Positions 56,163 to 64,000 of a stretch of DNA of 64,000 bases are shown in pieces. Each line of letters begins with the position of its first letter. Within the stretch, counting starts at the first letter, position 1. Below the pieces are notes generated by a model. That model had not been told where the DNA came from, ran no database searches, and saw nothing but the letters and a program-made list of their open reading frames with translations. Source of the stretch: Prochlorococcus sp. AG-402-C09 (GTDB taxonomy: Bacteria; Cyanobacteriota; Cyanobacteriia; PCC-6307; Cyanobiaceae); contig QCHN01000006.1 of assembly GCA_003279565.1 (NCBI GenBank), positions 1 to 64,000 on the forward strand, given 5' to 3'. A program made the position numbers and the translations under genes.

Positions 56163-56831
56163 ATGAAGCACAATGTTCTATATAGCTTTAGACGATGTCC
56201 TTTCGCCATTAGGGCTAGATGGGCTTTATTAAATACAAATCATATGGTGGAGTTAAGAGAGGTCGACCTAAAGAACAAACCTATTGAATTAATTCAAATT
56301 TCCAAGAAGGCAACTGTACCTGTATTAAAAACTAGTTTAAATAAAGTTATTGATGAGAGTTTAGACATAATGATCTGGAGTATTGAAAGATCAAATATGC
56401 ATTCATTGCTTGGTAATAATAATGATAAATCACAAGAAGTCTTTAGTCTTATAGAAACAAATGATAAAATATTTAAATATCATTTAGATCGATTTAAATA
56501 TGCATCCAGATTCAATTTAGAGGAATCAGAAACTCATCGATCTGCTGGCATGAAAATACTTTTATCTTTAAATAACAAATTAAAAGAATATTCAAACGAA
56601 GGAAAACCGTTGTTTCTTATTGATGCAAAAGAAAGCTTAGCTGATTGGGCTATCTGGCCATTTGTCAGGCAATTTAGAATAGCGGACATTAAAAAGTTTG
56701 ATCAAAACCATGAAATCAAATATTTACGAAGTTGGTTGAATTATTTTTTTACGCATGAGAAATATCCAATAGTTATGAAAAAGAATGAACCATGGAGCAA
56801 GCAAAGTAAACCTCTTATGTTCGGACAATAA
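56163..56831 (+). CDS. glutathione S-transferase-like protein
   Basis: A 222-residue GST-fold protein. The N-terminal thioredoxin-like domain begins LYSFRRCPFAIRARWALLNT (active-site region C-P-F-A near residue 12), and the proline-turn segment is KKATVPVLKTS (about 49-59). The C-terminal helical domain (about 90-215) follows. The pattern resembles omega/GrxB-like GSTs with a Cys instead of Tyr/Ser, favouring thiol transfer. ATG start; single gene. Confidence 0.8.
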   Translation: MKHNVLYSFRRCPFAIRARWALLNTNHMVELREVDLKNKPIELIQISKKATVPVLKTSLNKVIDESLDIMIWSIERSNMHSLLGNNNDKSQEVFSLIETNDKIFKYHLDRFKYASRFNLEESETHRSAGMKILLSLNNKLKEYSNEGKPLFLIDAKESLADWAIWPFVRQFRIADIKKFDQNHEIKYLRSWLNYFFTHEKYPIVMKKNEPWSKQSKPLMFGQ

Positions 56832-56840
56832 AGTAAAAAA

Positions 56841-57098
56841 TCATTCTGAAGCCCTTCTTTTATCAATAATTCTTGATAACTCTAAAAAATAACCAGCTGT
56901 ACAAAATTTACCTAGATTTCTATCTCTATTCCCTATATCGCTTCTAAACTCTGCAGTCTCAGCCATGACTAAATCCAACTGATCTTGAGGTAACTCATAG
57001 AGTTCTCTTAATTCAACTTCTTTTCCAAGTAGATGGCTTTTAAACCATTTTTCTTTTAATTCTTGAGGTGGTATATCTTTGTAAATTTGTCGGTTCAT
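56841..57098 (-). CDS. hypothetical protein, 85 aa
   Basis: Soluble, charged 85-residue protein (MNRQIYKDIPPQELKEKWFK; later EFRSDIGNRDRNLGKFCTAG). It looks like a compact helical domain with strong amphipathic helices. ATG start, no clear ribosome binding site. Tail-to-tail with the GST gene. Family unknown. Confidence 0.55.
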   Translation of the reverse strand: MNRQIYKDIPPQELKEKWFKSHLLGKEVELRELYELPQDQLDLVMAETAEFRSDIGNRDRNLGKFCTAGYFLELSRIIDKRRASE

Positions 57099-57169
57099 AT
57101 AAAGGAGGGGAATGGTTTATTAAAACTAATATTTCTATAAATTATAACTTTAGTTAAGTGTTTTAATTG

Positions 57170-58555
57170 TCATGCTGAGGCATTTGTATATTTTGACTGC
57201 AAAGATATTGCTGCTATGCATAAAGACAATGAAATTAATGCACAAAATTCTGTCCACCCTTTAAGCCCAAAATTACTAATAAACAAAGGAGCTATTACAG
57301 TAATTAGGCCTCCAGAAAGAAGTGGTTGTAAAAATAATTGCTTAATAGAAAATACAGGTAACGTATTAGTAGAGTTTCTAGGATCAGCCAATCTCAAAAG
57401 TAATAGTCCACTAGCGGCAACTCCCGTTGAATTTCCAAACTCAGCTATTGCTCTTTCAAACCATTCGTCTCTAAAAAATAATCTAGAGAAAATCAACATC
57501 CCTACAAGATTCCAAATCAATCCACCAATAGCTAAAATAGTTATAGGGACCCAGTAGTTAACCAATAAAGGTAAATTCAATCCTGCCATGGCGGTAATTA
57601 TGAGCAAATCTGTTGAAAGTATGCCAATCTCACGTTGAAAAAGTGATGAGACTAATTTAGTCTTTCCAGTTTTTTCTAATAAAAATCTTACTAAAAATGA
57701 ACCCATCAAAGCCAATGGGAATACTGGAAAAGCTAATATCACTTGCTTACTTATATCACTCAAATAAGTAGAAGATAGCCTTAAACAATAGAGTAAAAAG
57801 ATTCCAACCAATACCGCTAATCCTACAAGAGCAAAATTATATAAAAGCAACTTAAGTTGTTCAATTGGTTTAAATTCCAATTCAATGTCATTTAAATCAT
57901 TTGTGAGTTCTTGTTCAGCAGGTACAAGCCATCCAAAGAACCTACCTAGAACAACCAAACCGCTCCCTAACAAAGTAGAGGCAAGTAACCCTACAGTTGC
58001 CATTGCGAAGCCCAGATCTAATCCCTCAGGGAAGCCTAACTTCATAAAACTATCTCCCATTATTGCCGCAGCTCCATGTCCTCCTTCAAAACCAACTTCG
58101 ATAATGCATCCCATCAGTGGATCTACTCCTAAATAAGGAAGCAGATATGACAAAACAATTATCCCACCAACAACATATTGACCAAAACCTAGCAAAAGTC
58201 CCAACAAGGCCTGCGAAGCAACTGGTTTCCATAAAGCACTAATTCTTGGAATAGGTCTTCCTAACATTAAGGTCGCAAATACCAAAGTAAGCAAAGGAGT
58301 TGGTAATTGCATCCAAGTGTTTAGAACCCTTTCTGGTAATAATGAAAAAGGTCCATATGGACCAATTAAAAAACCTAATGCTCCAACTAAAAGAGCTATG
58401 GGAATACCAAATCTTTCCAACTTCATCGCAGAGTCCAATCTTCTACCAAGAGTTAAAAGAATTCCTATGATTCCAAGCAAACCTAGGGACAGGACTAACG
58501 TTGGGATTGCATTAATTTTATATAGGTCTTCCAAACCTAAGGGAAACAGGCTCAT
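57170..58555 (-). CDS. gltS: sodium/glutamate symporter-like protein (GltS family)
   Basis: A 461-residue membrane transporter with about 10-12 helices, arranged as an inverted repeat. GltS-like signature GFEGGHGAAAIMGDSFMKLGF (two pieces, about residues 155-175) is the re-entrant loop, and a matching second one is EFGNSTGVAASGLLLLRLAD (about 370). Sodium-driven uptake of glutamate or a similar anion is assumed from the family. ATG start. Confidence 0.85.
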   Translation of the reverse strand: MSLFPLGLEDLYKINAIPTLVLSLGLLGIIGILLTLGRRLDSAMKLERFGIPIALLVGALGFLIGPYGPFSLLPERVLNTWMQLPTPLLTLVFATLMLGRPIPRISALWKPVASQALLGLLLGFGQYVVGGIIVLSYLLPYLGVDPLMGCIIEVGFEGGHGAAAIMGDSFMKLGFPEGLDLGFAMATVGLLASTLLGSGLVVLGRFFGWLVPAEQELTNDLNDIELEFKPIEQLKLLLYNFALVGLAVLVGIFLLYCLRLSSTYLSDISKQVILAFPVFPLALMGSFLVRFLLEKTGKTKLVSSLFQREIGILSTDLLIITAMAGLNLPLLVNYWVPITILAIGGLIWNLVGMLIFSRLFFRDEWFERAIAEFGNSTGVAASGLLLLRLADPRNSTNTLPVFSIKQLFLQPLLSGGLITVIAPLFISNFGLKGWTEFCALISLSLCIAAISLQSKYTNASA

Positions 58556-58807
58556 CTATGAACAAGCTTACGGAAGTAAATGAAAATTCCTAAAAAATAA
58601 TATCCCATATGAATATTTAACATCTAAGGTAATTTTGATTCTTATCATATCTCAATCAAAACATTAACTTATCTCTAATTATTAGTAAATATAAGATCAA
58701 TCTATAATTAGTAATTGATTAGATAAATATCTTAAAAAGATCAAACCAATAAGAAATCTAATTAATTCTCATTGATATGACTGAGCTATTGATAAATAGA
58801 ACCCAAT

Positions 58808-58839
58808 AAAAAAAGCCCCATGCATGTGGGGCTTTTTTT
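58808..58839. terminator. strong bidirectional intrinsic terminator
   Basis: AAAAAAAGCCCCA (58808-58820) pairs with TGGGGCTTTTTTT (58827-58839) around TGCATG. GC-rich core with A- and T-runs on both sides, so it works for either strand. It lies 20 bases after the pcb stop and fits the end of a highly expressed transcript. The rest of the 58556-58859 gap shows no gene. Confidence 0.9.
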
Positions 58840-58859
58840 ATTAAGTTAAATTTATTTAA

Positions 58860-59912
58860 CTATTTTAATGATACTGAAGCAGTATCAAGATTACTCAAGG
58901 CACCAGTTACTCGTTTGAAATCGAATCCCATTGCCCTAAGCGCATGCCATAAGTGACCTTGAATAAAGAAGAATCCAAAGTAGTAATGAACATTAGCCAG
59001 CCAAGCACGCGAAGTATGAGCACCATTTGGAAGATCCACAGTATCTATCCAATAAGGAGAGATTCCAAATTTGAGTGCTAATGGTTCTCCGAACCATTCA
59101 ACAGGGTAAACAGTGGTATTTGTTGCACTCCAGAATGCTGCTACAACTGCCATCCAGCCAATACCAGCTAGTGACCAAGAAAGAATAGCTTCTGCAGAAA
59201 GAAGCCCAGCTCCTTTGAACTTCGTATATTCTCCAACTTGCTTAGTAGCGATATGGAAAGCACCACCAGTAATTTCTAAGAAAGCCAAGAAAGCATGACC
59301 TCCCATAACATCTTCCAAACTATCAATAGTTAGGAAGTCAAACTGATGATCCCAAATATGACTCAAATTAAGGTCGTATTCAACCTGACGAATAGCACCA
59401 ATAGCAGGATCGTAGATTCCATGAATTCGCGCCCATTCAACAAACCAAATACATGCAACACCAAAGAAAATCAAATGATGTCCAAGGATGAATGTCTGGT
59501 TATCTGGGTTGTCCCATTCAAGCTTGAATTTTCTGGCCTGTGGCACAGAAGATTCCTGCATGTCACTAGAGAAAAGAAGAGAGTGCATTAATCCACCTGC
59601 CCCATAAGCCATGGATCCAACTAGATGACACACAGCAACTGCAACAACCGCACTTCCACCAACAAAGGCTCCAGTTTCATCGAAACCTATACCCAAAGCT
59701 GCTAAATGAGGAAGCGCAATTAAAGGCTGATGACCCATTGGTACGGAAGGGTCAAATCGAGCCAATTCAAATAACGTGAAGGCACCAGCCCAGAAAGCAA
59801 TCAAACCGGTATGAGCGGCATGAGCAGCAATAAATTTGCCTGAACGGTTGGTGACCCCTGAGTTACCAGCCCACCACCCGTAGGTGACAGCTGAATTTCC
59901 ATAGGTCTGCAT
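58860..59912 (-). CDS. pcb: chlorophyll a/b-binding light-harvesting antenna protein Pcb
   Basis: Six-helix CP43/IsiA-like antenna that binds divinyl chlorophyll a and b in Prochlorococcus. The 350 residues have the start YGNSAVTYGWWAGNSGVTN, histidine ligands in FIAAHAAHTGLIAFWAG, ILGHHLIFFGVA, VMGGHAFLAFLEITGG and VHYYFGFFFIQGHLWHALRA (about residues 305-324), and no large E-loop as in CP43. Subtype (A, B or others) is not decided. ATG start. Transcribed alone, closed by the terminator downstream. Confidence 0.95.
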   Translation of the reverse strand: MQTYGNSAVTYGWWAGNSGVTNRSGKFIAAHAAHTGLIAFWAGAFTLFELARFDPSVPMGHQPLIALPHLAALGIGFDETGAFVGGSAVVAVAVCHLVGSMAYGAGGLMHSLLFSSDMQESSVPQARKFKLEWDNPDNQTFILGHHLIFFGVACIWFVEWARIHGIYDPAIGAIRQVEYDLNLSHIWDHQFDFLTIDSLEDVMGGHAFLAFLEITGGAFHIATKQVGEYTKFKGAGLLSAEAILSWSLAGIGWMAVVAAFWSATNTTVYPVEWFGEPLALKFGISPYWIDTVDLPNGAHTSRAWLANVHYYFGFFFIQGHLWHALRAMGFDFKRVTGALSNLDTASVSLK

Positions 59913-60287
59913 TAGAAGTGCTATTTTTCAAAACCGATCAGAGAATACTGCAATTTCATCGAATACTCATGCAAGAGAAAGAATCTGTAAATTTTTTTTA
60001 TTATTCAAATCCCATAGCAAATAAAAAAATATCAACAAGAGCAGGTTTTAAACAAAAAAACAGACAGCCAATTAAGAGATAACAAACAAAATCAAGCTAA
60101 TTGCCTAACTAAGACTTTTTAATTTAAGAATTAATTGATACATAAAAATAATTTATATCAGGCATTCGAGACCAATCAAGTCTCATAATCCATATAAATA
60201 CACCCAAATATGTAATTAATATAAAAGATCAAATTAGTCTATTTATTTATAACTATTAAATAGTTAAATCCTTTTGGATAATGAATC
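59913..60287. other. 375-base gap: pcb promoter side, no gene
   Basis: Upstream region of pcb (minus strand) and of the small ORF at 60288 (plus strand). AT-rich; a promoter for pcb must lie in the proximal part (for example ATTCT-like elements near 59945-59970) but no clear consensus can be defended. No repeats or hairpins stand out. Confidence 0.4.
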
Positions 60288-60452
60288 ATGAACTTCAATC
60301 GACTTAATACTCTTGAGATGGAGACAGAAGACCACTATAGAAAGAAAGCTAATGTTTATAGAACATCGCCTGAATACGGGAAAATGATTTCTCTTTATCC
60401 AATTCTCGAGACGACCATTAAAGATTGTAAAGGTGAACATCTAGTGGCCTAA
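60288..60452 (+). CDS. small hypothetical protein, 54 aa
   Basis: ATG-initiated 54-residue polar protein (MNFNRLNTLEMETEDHYRKK, then TSPEYGKMISLYPILETTIK, one Cys near the end). No membrane segment. An ATG 7 bases upstream is in another frame and stops quickly. The sequence is non-repetitive and balanced in charge. Family unknown. Confidence 0.45.
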   Translation: MNFNRLNTLEMETEDHYRKKANVYRTSPEYGKMISLYPILETTIKDCKGEHLVA

Positions 60453-60501
60453 GAAAATAATTCTAAAACCTCAAAATATCTAAAGTCTTTTTGTTTTTTC
60501 T

Positions 60502-60744
60502 TTAAGCTGCTTTTTTATCAAAAGAGGCATACTTATCTTTCCAACAATCAACAACTTTTTTACATTCACTTATAAAATAGAAAACTTTTGGCTTCCATGG
60601 TAATTGCTTAGGCTCATTAGAACTTCTCCAGTGAGCTCCTGGCCTTAAACGGCCTCTTTCTCTTAAAAGCTCTAAATATTTTACATCAACTTTTAAAACC
60701 TCACTAGCTTCTTTTTCTGATAACCAAATTGATGATTCTATCAT
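60502..60744 (-). CDS. small helix-turn-helix protein, 80 aa
   Basis: Residues 5-35 form a winged-helix/excisionase-like motif: IWLSEKEASEVLKVDVKYLE, LLRERGRLRPGAHWRSS. Such proteins bind DNA as regulators or as excision factors of mobile elements. The rest is basic with two Cys. Start: ATG at 60744; an upstream start at 60801 would add a hydrophobic stretch unlike the family. It sits among small unknown genes, and no integrase is nearby, so a regulator is more likely. Confidence 0.6.
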   Translation of the reverse strand: MIESSIWLSEKEASEVLKVDVKYLELLRERGRLRPGAHWRSSNEPKQLPWKPKVFYFISECKKVVDCWKDKYASFDKKAA

Positions 60745-60869
60745 CCTTGAAAAAGTCAATATTCTTTTTTTAACGTAAAAAGTCAGCCAAAGGAAGATCA
60801 AGCTTAAAAGTCGATATGTAAGTAATAAAAATACTACACTTAATTTTGTTTAAATCTTAGATCAAAGGA

Positions 60870-61208
60870 TTATTTAATTTTTTTAAACCAAGGTCTAATA
60901 GTGTCTTTACTTATAGGTATTGTCAAGCCAGAATCAATAGATGGATAAGACAATTCAGTGGCTTCAACACTTTTATTATAAACTAATTTAGAAGATTCTA
61001 AATAATTTATTTCATTCCAACCTGATTCCCAATTAGACGAGTCAACTAGTTTTGACCAAGGAACTTTTACCACAACGCCCGAATCAATTACGGACATCAT
61101 TAGGACCCATCTATTTAGTAACTTTCCACCATAATTTATTGCAACAAAATGAACTTGATCTTCAATGCTAAACTTTGTAGTCCAAGCTTTTACTGGAGGC
61201 CAAATCAT
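60870..61208 (-). CDS. hypothetical protein, 112 aa
   Basis: Soluble 112-residue protein with a beta-rich start (IWPPVKAWTTKFSIEDQVHF, then GKLLNRWVLMMSVIDSGVVV) and a tail DSGLTIPISKDTIRPWFKKI. The composition, with many Trp, Val and Ser, is that of a folded small domain. ATG start; separate from neighbours by 60-70 bases. Function unknown. Confidence 0.6.
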   Translation of the reverse strand: MIWPPVKAWTTKFSIEDQVHFVAINYGGKLLNRWVLMMSVIDSGVVVKVPWSKLVDSSNWESGWNEINYLESSKLVYNKSVEATELSYPSIDSGLTIPISKDTIRPWFKKIK

Positions 61209-61279
61209 TAATCTGTATAAGTCATAGTTTGTCTCTTAATAAATTATCTTTTAAAATTTCTTATTTAATTTAATACATA

Positions 61280-61495
61280 TTAATATTCATTATTCTTTTC
61301 TTTTATTTTAATATATTCATCTCTGATAGATTTTAGCAAAGCCTTTTTCTTTATCATTAATTCATGCTTATCTTTAAAGTCTATTTCAAGTCTCTCTTCC
61401 TTGGTTAAGTTCATCCAACTTTTCATATCAATTTTTTTTTCAGGTTTATTCTTAATTTTTTTGTTCTTTCTTTTAAAAAAAAATTTAAAGAGCAT
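61280..61495 (-). CDS. small lysine-rich protein, 71 aa
   Basis: A very basic N-terminus (KRKNKKIKNKPEKKID) precedes a charged helix (TKEERLEIDFKDKHELMIKK; about residues 31-65). ATG start. Probably helical and soluble; might bind nucleic acid, but that is only suggested by charge. Its poly(A)-rich DNA reads as Lys, so some caution is needed. Confidence 0.45.
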   Translation of the reverse strand: MLFKFFFKRKNKKIKNKPEKKIDMKSWMNLTKEERLEIDFKDKHELMIKKKALLKSIRDEYIKIKEKNNEY

Positions 61496-61578
61496 TATCT
61501 TTTGTAAAAATTCAATTAATTAAAAGTTTAAAATCAAATTTGATTTATTTAAGCTAAAAAAAATAGCAATATTATTTT

Positions 61579-62994
61579 TTATGATAACACTTTATCTCCC
61601 TCACCCAACTTCCAAAGATTTAAGCCTGTATTCTCTATTTCTTGTCGATTAACAACTGATCTTGTATCAAAAACCCAAGCTGGTGATCTCATTAAAGAAG
61701 CTAAATAATTCCAATCAAGCCCAAAGAATTCGTCCCATGCAGTAAGAATTAAAACTGCATCAACATTTTTTAATGCATCTGGAATTGAATTGGCCATTTC
61801 CCAAATTCCGTGTTTGTTTAATGAAAATTTTTCGAAATCTTCCTCTATTCTCTCTGATGAGACCTTAGGGTCATATATCGATAGTCGAGCTCCTTCTTCA
61901 AGCAAATCACTGGAAATTTTTATAGCAGGAGATTCACGCGTATCATTAGTATTTGCCTTAAAAGAAAAACCTAATATTGCTATATTTTTTCCATCAACTG
62001 TACCAAAGAGCTTCTCAAGGACAATTTTATAAATTCTATATTGTTGCCAAGTATTGAGTTCCACAACTTGATTCCAGTAATTTGCAACCTCTGGCAAGCC
62101 AAAATATCCACTTAAATAAACCAAGTTCAAAATATCCTTTTTAAAGCAACTCCCTCCAAAACCTGGACCAGCACTGAGAAATTGATTCCCTATCCTCTTA
62201 TCAGTTCCTATTGCTTTTGCAACTTCCTTAATATCAGCTCCGCTAGCTTCACAAAATGCTGAAATAGAATTTATGGAACTAATTCTTTGAGCTAAGAATG
62301 CATTAGCAGCTAATTTTGAAAGCTCGCTACTCCATAAATTTGTACAAATTATCTGTTCATCAGGAACCCAATTCAAATAAATATTAACAAGTGCATTTAT
62401 AGCCTCAGGATCCTCTCCACCAATTAAAACTCTATCAGGGTTTTCCAAGTCATTAATTGCGGTGCCCTCTGCCAAGAACTCAGGATTTGATAAAACAGAA
62501 AAAGTTGGTGAAACTACATTTTTTTGATTCTTTCTATTTGCTGTCTTAAGTATCTCTTTTATTGCTTGCGCAGTACGTACAGGTAAAGTACTTTTTTCTA
62601 TTACGATAGTGTGCCCTTTAGCATATTTAGATACTTTCCTTGCACTAGCTTCTACCCAACTAAGATCACTTGCTTGACCTGCCCCAATCCCTTTTGTTTT
62701 GGTTGGAGTATTAACTGATATAAAAATCATATCAGCATCAGATATTGCCTTTTCCATATCTAAACTAAAGAAGAGGTTTCTACCTCTCGTTCTTGAAATT
62801 ATGCGATCTAATCCAGGTTCAAATATTGGCAATTTATTAAGATCGGAATCATTCCACGCATCAATTCTTTCTTTATTTATATCAACAACATGAATTTCTA
62901 AATCCTTGCATTTATCTGCAATAACAGACATAGTTGGACCACCAACATATCCAGCCCCAATGCAACAAATTTTTTGGATTTTAATAATGCTCAT
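61579..62994 (-). CDS. ugd: UDP-glucose 6-dehydrogenase, eukaryote-like
   Basis: Two-step NAD+-dependent oxidation of UDP-glucose to UDP-glucuronate for polysaccharides. The 471 residues match the animal/plant type length. ICCIGAGYVGGPTMSVIADK (about 9-28), IEKSTLPVRTAQAIKEIL, LSNPEFLAEGTAINDLENPD, and catalytic Cys in GPGFGGSCFKKDILNLVYL (about 265-283). Bacterial Ugd is usually about 390-450 residues, so a eukaryote-like version is noteworthy. ATG start; 16 bases after hisS on the same strand. Confidence 0.93.
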   Translation of the reverse strand: MSIIKIQKICCIGAGYVGGPTMSVIADKCKDLEIHVVDINKERIDAWNDSDLNKLPIFEPGLDRIISRTRGRNLFFSLDMEKAISDADMIFISVNTPTKTKGIGAGQASDLSWVEASARKVSKYAKGHTIVIEKSTLPVRTAQAIKEILKTANRKNQKNVVSPTFSVLSNPEFLAEGTAINDLENPDRVLIGGEDPEAINALVNIYLNWVPDEQIICTNLWSSELSKLAANAFLAQRISSINSISAFCEASGADIKEVAKAIGTDKRIGNQFLSAGPGFGGSCFKKDILNLVYLSGYFGLPEVANYWNQVVELNTWQQYRIYKIVLEKLFGTVDGKNIAILGFSFKANTNDTRESPAIKISSDLLEEGARLSIYDPKVSSERIEEDFEKFSLNKHGIWEMANSIPDALKNVDAVLILTAWDEFFGLDWNYLASLMRSPAWVFDTRSVVNRQEIENTGLNLWKLGEGDKVLS

Positions 62995-63010
62995 TTAAAC
63001 AATCAATTTT

Positions 63011-64000
63011 CTAATTAATTAATTTTTTAATTAACTGATCTAGATCCTCCATTGAAAAAATATATTCCTTCCTCTCCTCATCCTTTTCATTATCTCTTAA
63101 TTTCTTCATCAATAGTTGATCTTTTGATGCCTCATCATCACCTATAACTATGGCCCATTTAGCCCTACTTTTATCTGCTCGCTTGAATTGTTTAGAAAAA
63201 GATGAACCTGAATAGTCTAATTCAACAGTTAAATTAGCTGATCTTAACTGACATGTAATTTTCAAAGCAAGTTGTTCTGCTTTATTACCTCTATGAATTA
63301 CATAAACATCTAGAGATTTTGAATGTAAAATTTTCTCACCAGCAAGAATTGTTAACCTTTCCATCCCAATAGCCCAACCAACAGAAGGAGTTTGAGGCCC
63401 CCCCAATTCGCTTATCAAGCTGTCATAACGTCCTCCTCCACAAACTGTTGCTTGAGAACCTAGGTGATCGCTTGTTATTTCGAAAGCTGTATGAGAATAA
63501 TAATCAAGTCCTCTTACTAAATTATTATTAATTTGGTAAGGGATCTTTATATTTTCAAGTAACTCCTGTAAATAATCAAATCTAGTTTTACTTTCATTAG
63601 ATAAAAAGTCATTTAAAGAAGGAGCTTCTCGTAAAAGTTCTTTTGTAGAATTGTTTTTACTATCTAAGATTCTCAAGGGATTAACATTAATTCTTTTCTG
63701 GGAATCTTCATCTAATAAATCAAATCTATGATTCAGCCAATCTTTTAACTCTTCTTTGAAAAGATTTCGGTCTTCATTACTTCCAAGACTATTAATTTCT
63801 AAAGTCAAATCGACTAGACCAACATCTTTTAAAAAGTCCCAAGCAATTGAAATAACTTCAGCGTCACTCATAGCAGAGGGCAATCCAACAAATTCAACTC
63901 CAATCTGATGAAACTGCCTTTGTCTTCCTGCTTGAGGGCGCTCGTATCGAAACATTGGTCCTCTATACCAAAGCCTTTGAGGCCCATTATTCAATAAACC
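63011..64000 (-). CDS. hisS: histidyl-tRNA synthetase, 5' end cut by the window
   Basis: Charges tRNA-His. Visible part (about 330 residues) begins within motif 2: [20 protein letters not shown], followed by HQIGVEF, the histidine-A site [13 protein letters not shown] and [15 protein letters not shown], motif 3 [10 protein letters not shown], and a C-terminal anticodon-binding domain. The N-terminal about 110 residues and start codon are beyond position 64000. A TTG at 63994 is internal, not the start. Same direction as ugd. Confidence 0.96.
   Translation of the reverse strand, partial: GLLNNGPQRLWYRGPMFRYERPQAGRQRQFHQIGVEFVGLPSAMSDAEVISIAWDFLKDVGLVDLTLEINSLGSNEDRNLFKEELKDWLNHRFDLLDEDSQKRINVNPLRILDSKNNSTKELLREAPSLNDFLSNESKTRFDYLQELLENIKIPYQINNNLVRGLDYYSHTAFEITSDHLGSQATVCGGGRYDSLISELGGPQTPSVGWAIGMERLTILAGEKILHSKSLDVYVIHRGNKAEQLALKITCQLRSANLTVELDYSGSSFSKQFKRADKSRAKWAIVIGDDEASKDQLLMKKLRDNEKDEERKEYIFSMEDLDQLIKKLIN

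Noticed and set aside
60281-60307. ATG at 60281 as start of the small gene
   Set aside because: It is in another frame and ends after eight codons; ATG 60288 leads to the 54-aa frame.
63994-64000. TTG 63994 as start of hisS
   Set aside because: It lies within motif 2 of the synthetase, so it is internal; the gene continues past the window end.

Overview
The window is AT-rich, gene-dense, non-phycobilisome marine cyanobacterial DNA, and almost certainly comes from Prochlorococcus, probably a low-light-adapted lineage. The main evidence is a six-helix CP43-like Pcb antenna gene (58860-59912), a lycopene beta-cyclase of the crtL type, a cobalamin-dependent class II ribonucleotide reductase, cyanobacterial/plastid families (Psb32-type TPM protein, CPP1-like, DUF92/VTE6-like, DUF3531, DUF2811, DUF1543, TIGR03492) and a 6S RNA gene directly behind purK. 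The strain cannot be fixed from sequence reading alone.

Layout. 1-3.9 kb is a sparse stretch of very small ORFs (28-150 aa) with no recognisable function. It ends in a protein built of six 11-residue repeats. 4-16 kb is core metabolism: 6S RNA, purK, aroB, a MidA-type methyltransferase, a TPM protein, a phosphoesterase, nadA, a Ctp protease, ispG, a family-4-like uracil-DNA glycosylase and a PLP aminotransferase. 16.1-19.4 kb is a phosphonate/phosphite-type ABC importer (phnD-phnC-phnE) with a doubled permease. 19.4-29.3 kb holds translation and housekeeping genes (rsmE, hslO, prfC), a lone ECF-like ATPase, and nrdJ preceded by two NrdR-box-like palindromes. 29.3-31.4 kb is a gene-poor zone around tRNA-Ser(UGA), which is followed about 245 bp later by a decayed copy of the same tRNA.

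31.4-39.9 kb carries cell-envelope functions (ArnT/GT83 transferase, LpxB-related protein, membrane proteins, a secreted pentapeptide-repeat protein), a GMC oxidoreductase and cbiX. 40-43.6 kb carries an FAD-linked oxidase that seems to lack a canonical start codon, and a two-gene homoserine-to-homocysteine operon (metA family plus metY). 43.6-48.4 kb holds a less familiar group: a sugar/aminoglycoside-kinase-like protein, a 513-aa protein with a possible nucleotide-binding N-terminus, and, divergently, a glucosylglycerol-3-phosphatase-like HAD enzyme. This group suggests compatible-solute metabolism. 48.5-58.6 kb has an ArsS-type radical SAM enzyme, a Fur-family regulator, an isochorismatase-like hydrolase, an MscS channel, two SDRs flanking crtL-b, a membrane protein with a GIY-YIG/T5orf172-like domain, a GST and a GltS transporter. 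58.8-64 kb has pcb with a strong terminator, several small proteins including a helix-turn-helix protein, a eukaryote-like UDP-glucose dehydrogenase and the 3' part of hisS.

No CRISPR array, insertion sequence, transposase, integrase or rRNA was seen. The observations most worth a second look are the tRNA-Ser pseudo-copy, the FAD oxidase with an apparent ATT start and a terminator-like hairpin inside its 5' coding region, the paired NrdR-like boxes, the hendecad-repeat protein, the UDG lacking most Fe-S cysteines, the unnamed enzyme group at 44.3-48.4 kb, and a structured non-coding stretch at 38.5-38.75 kb.
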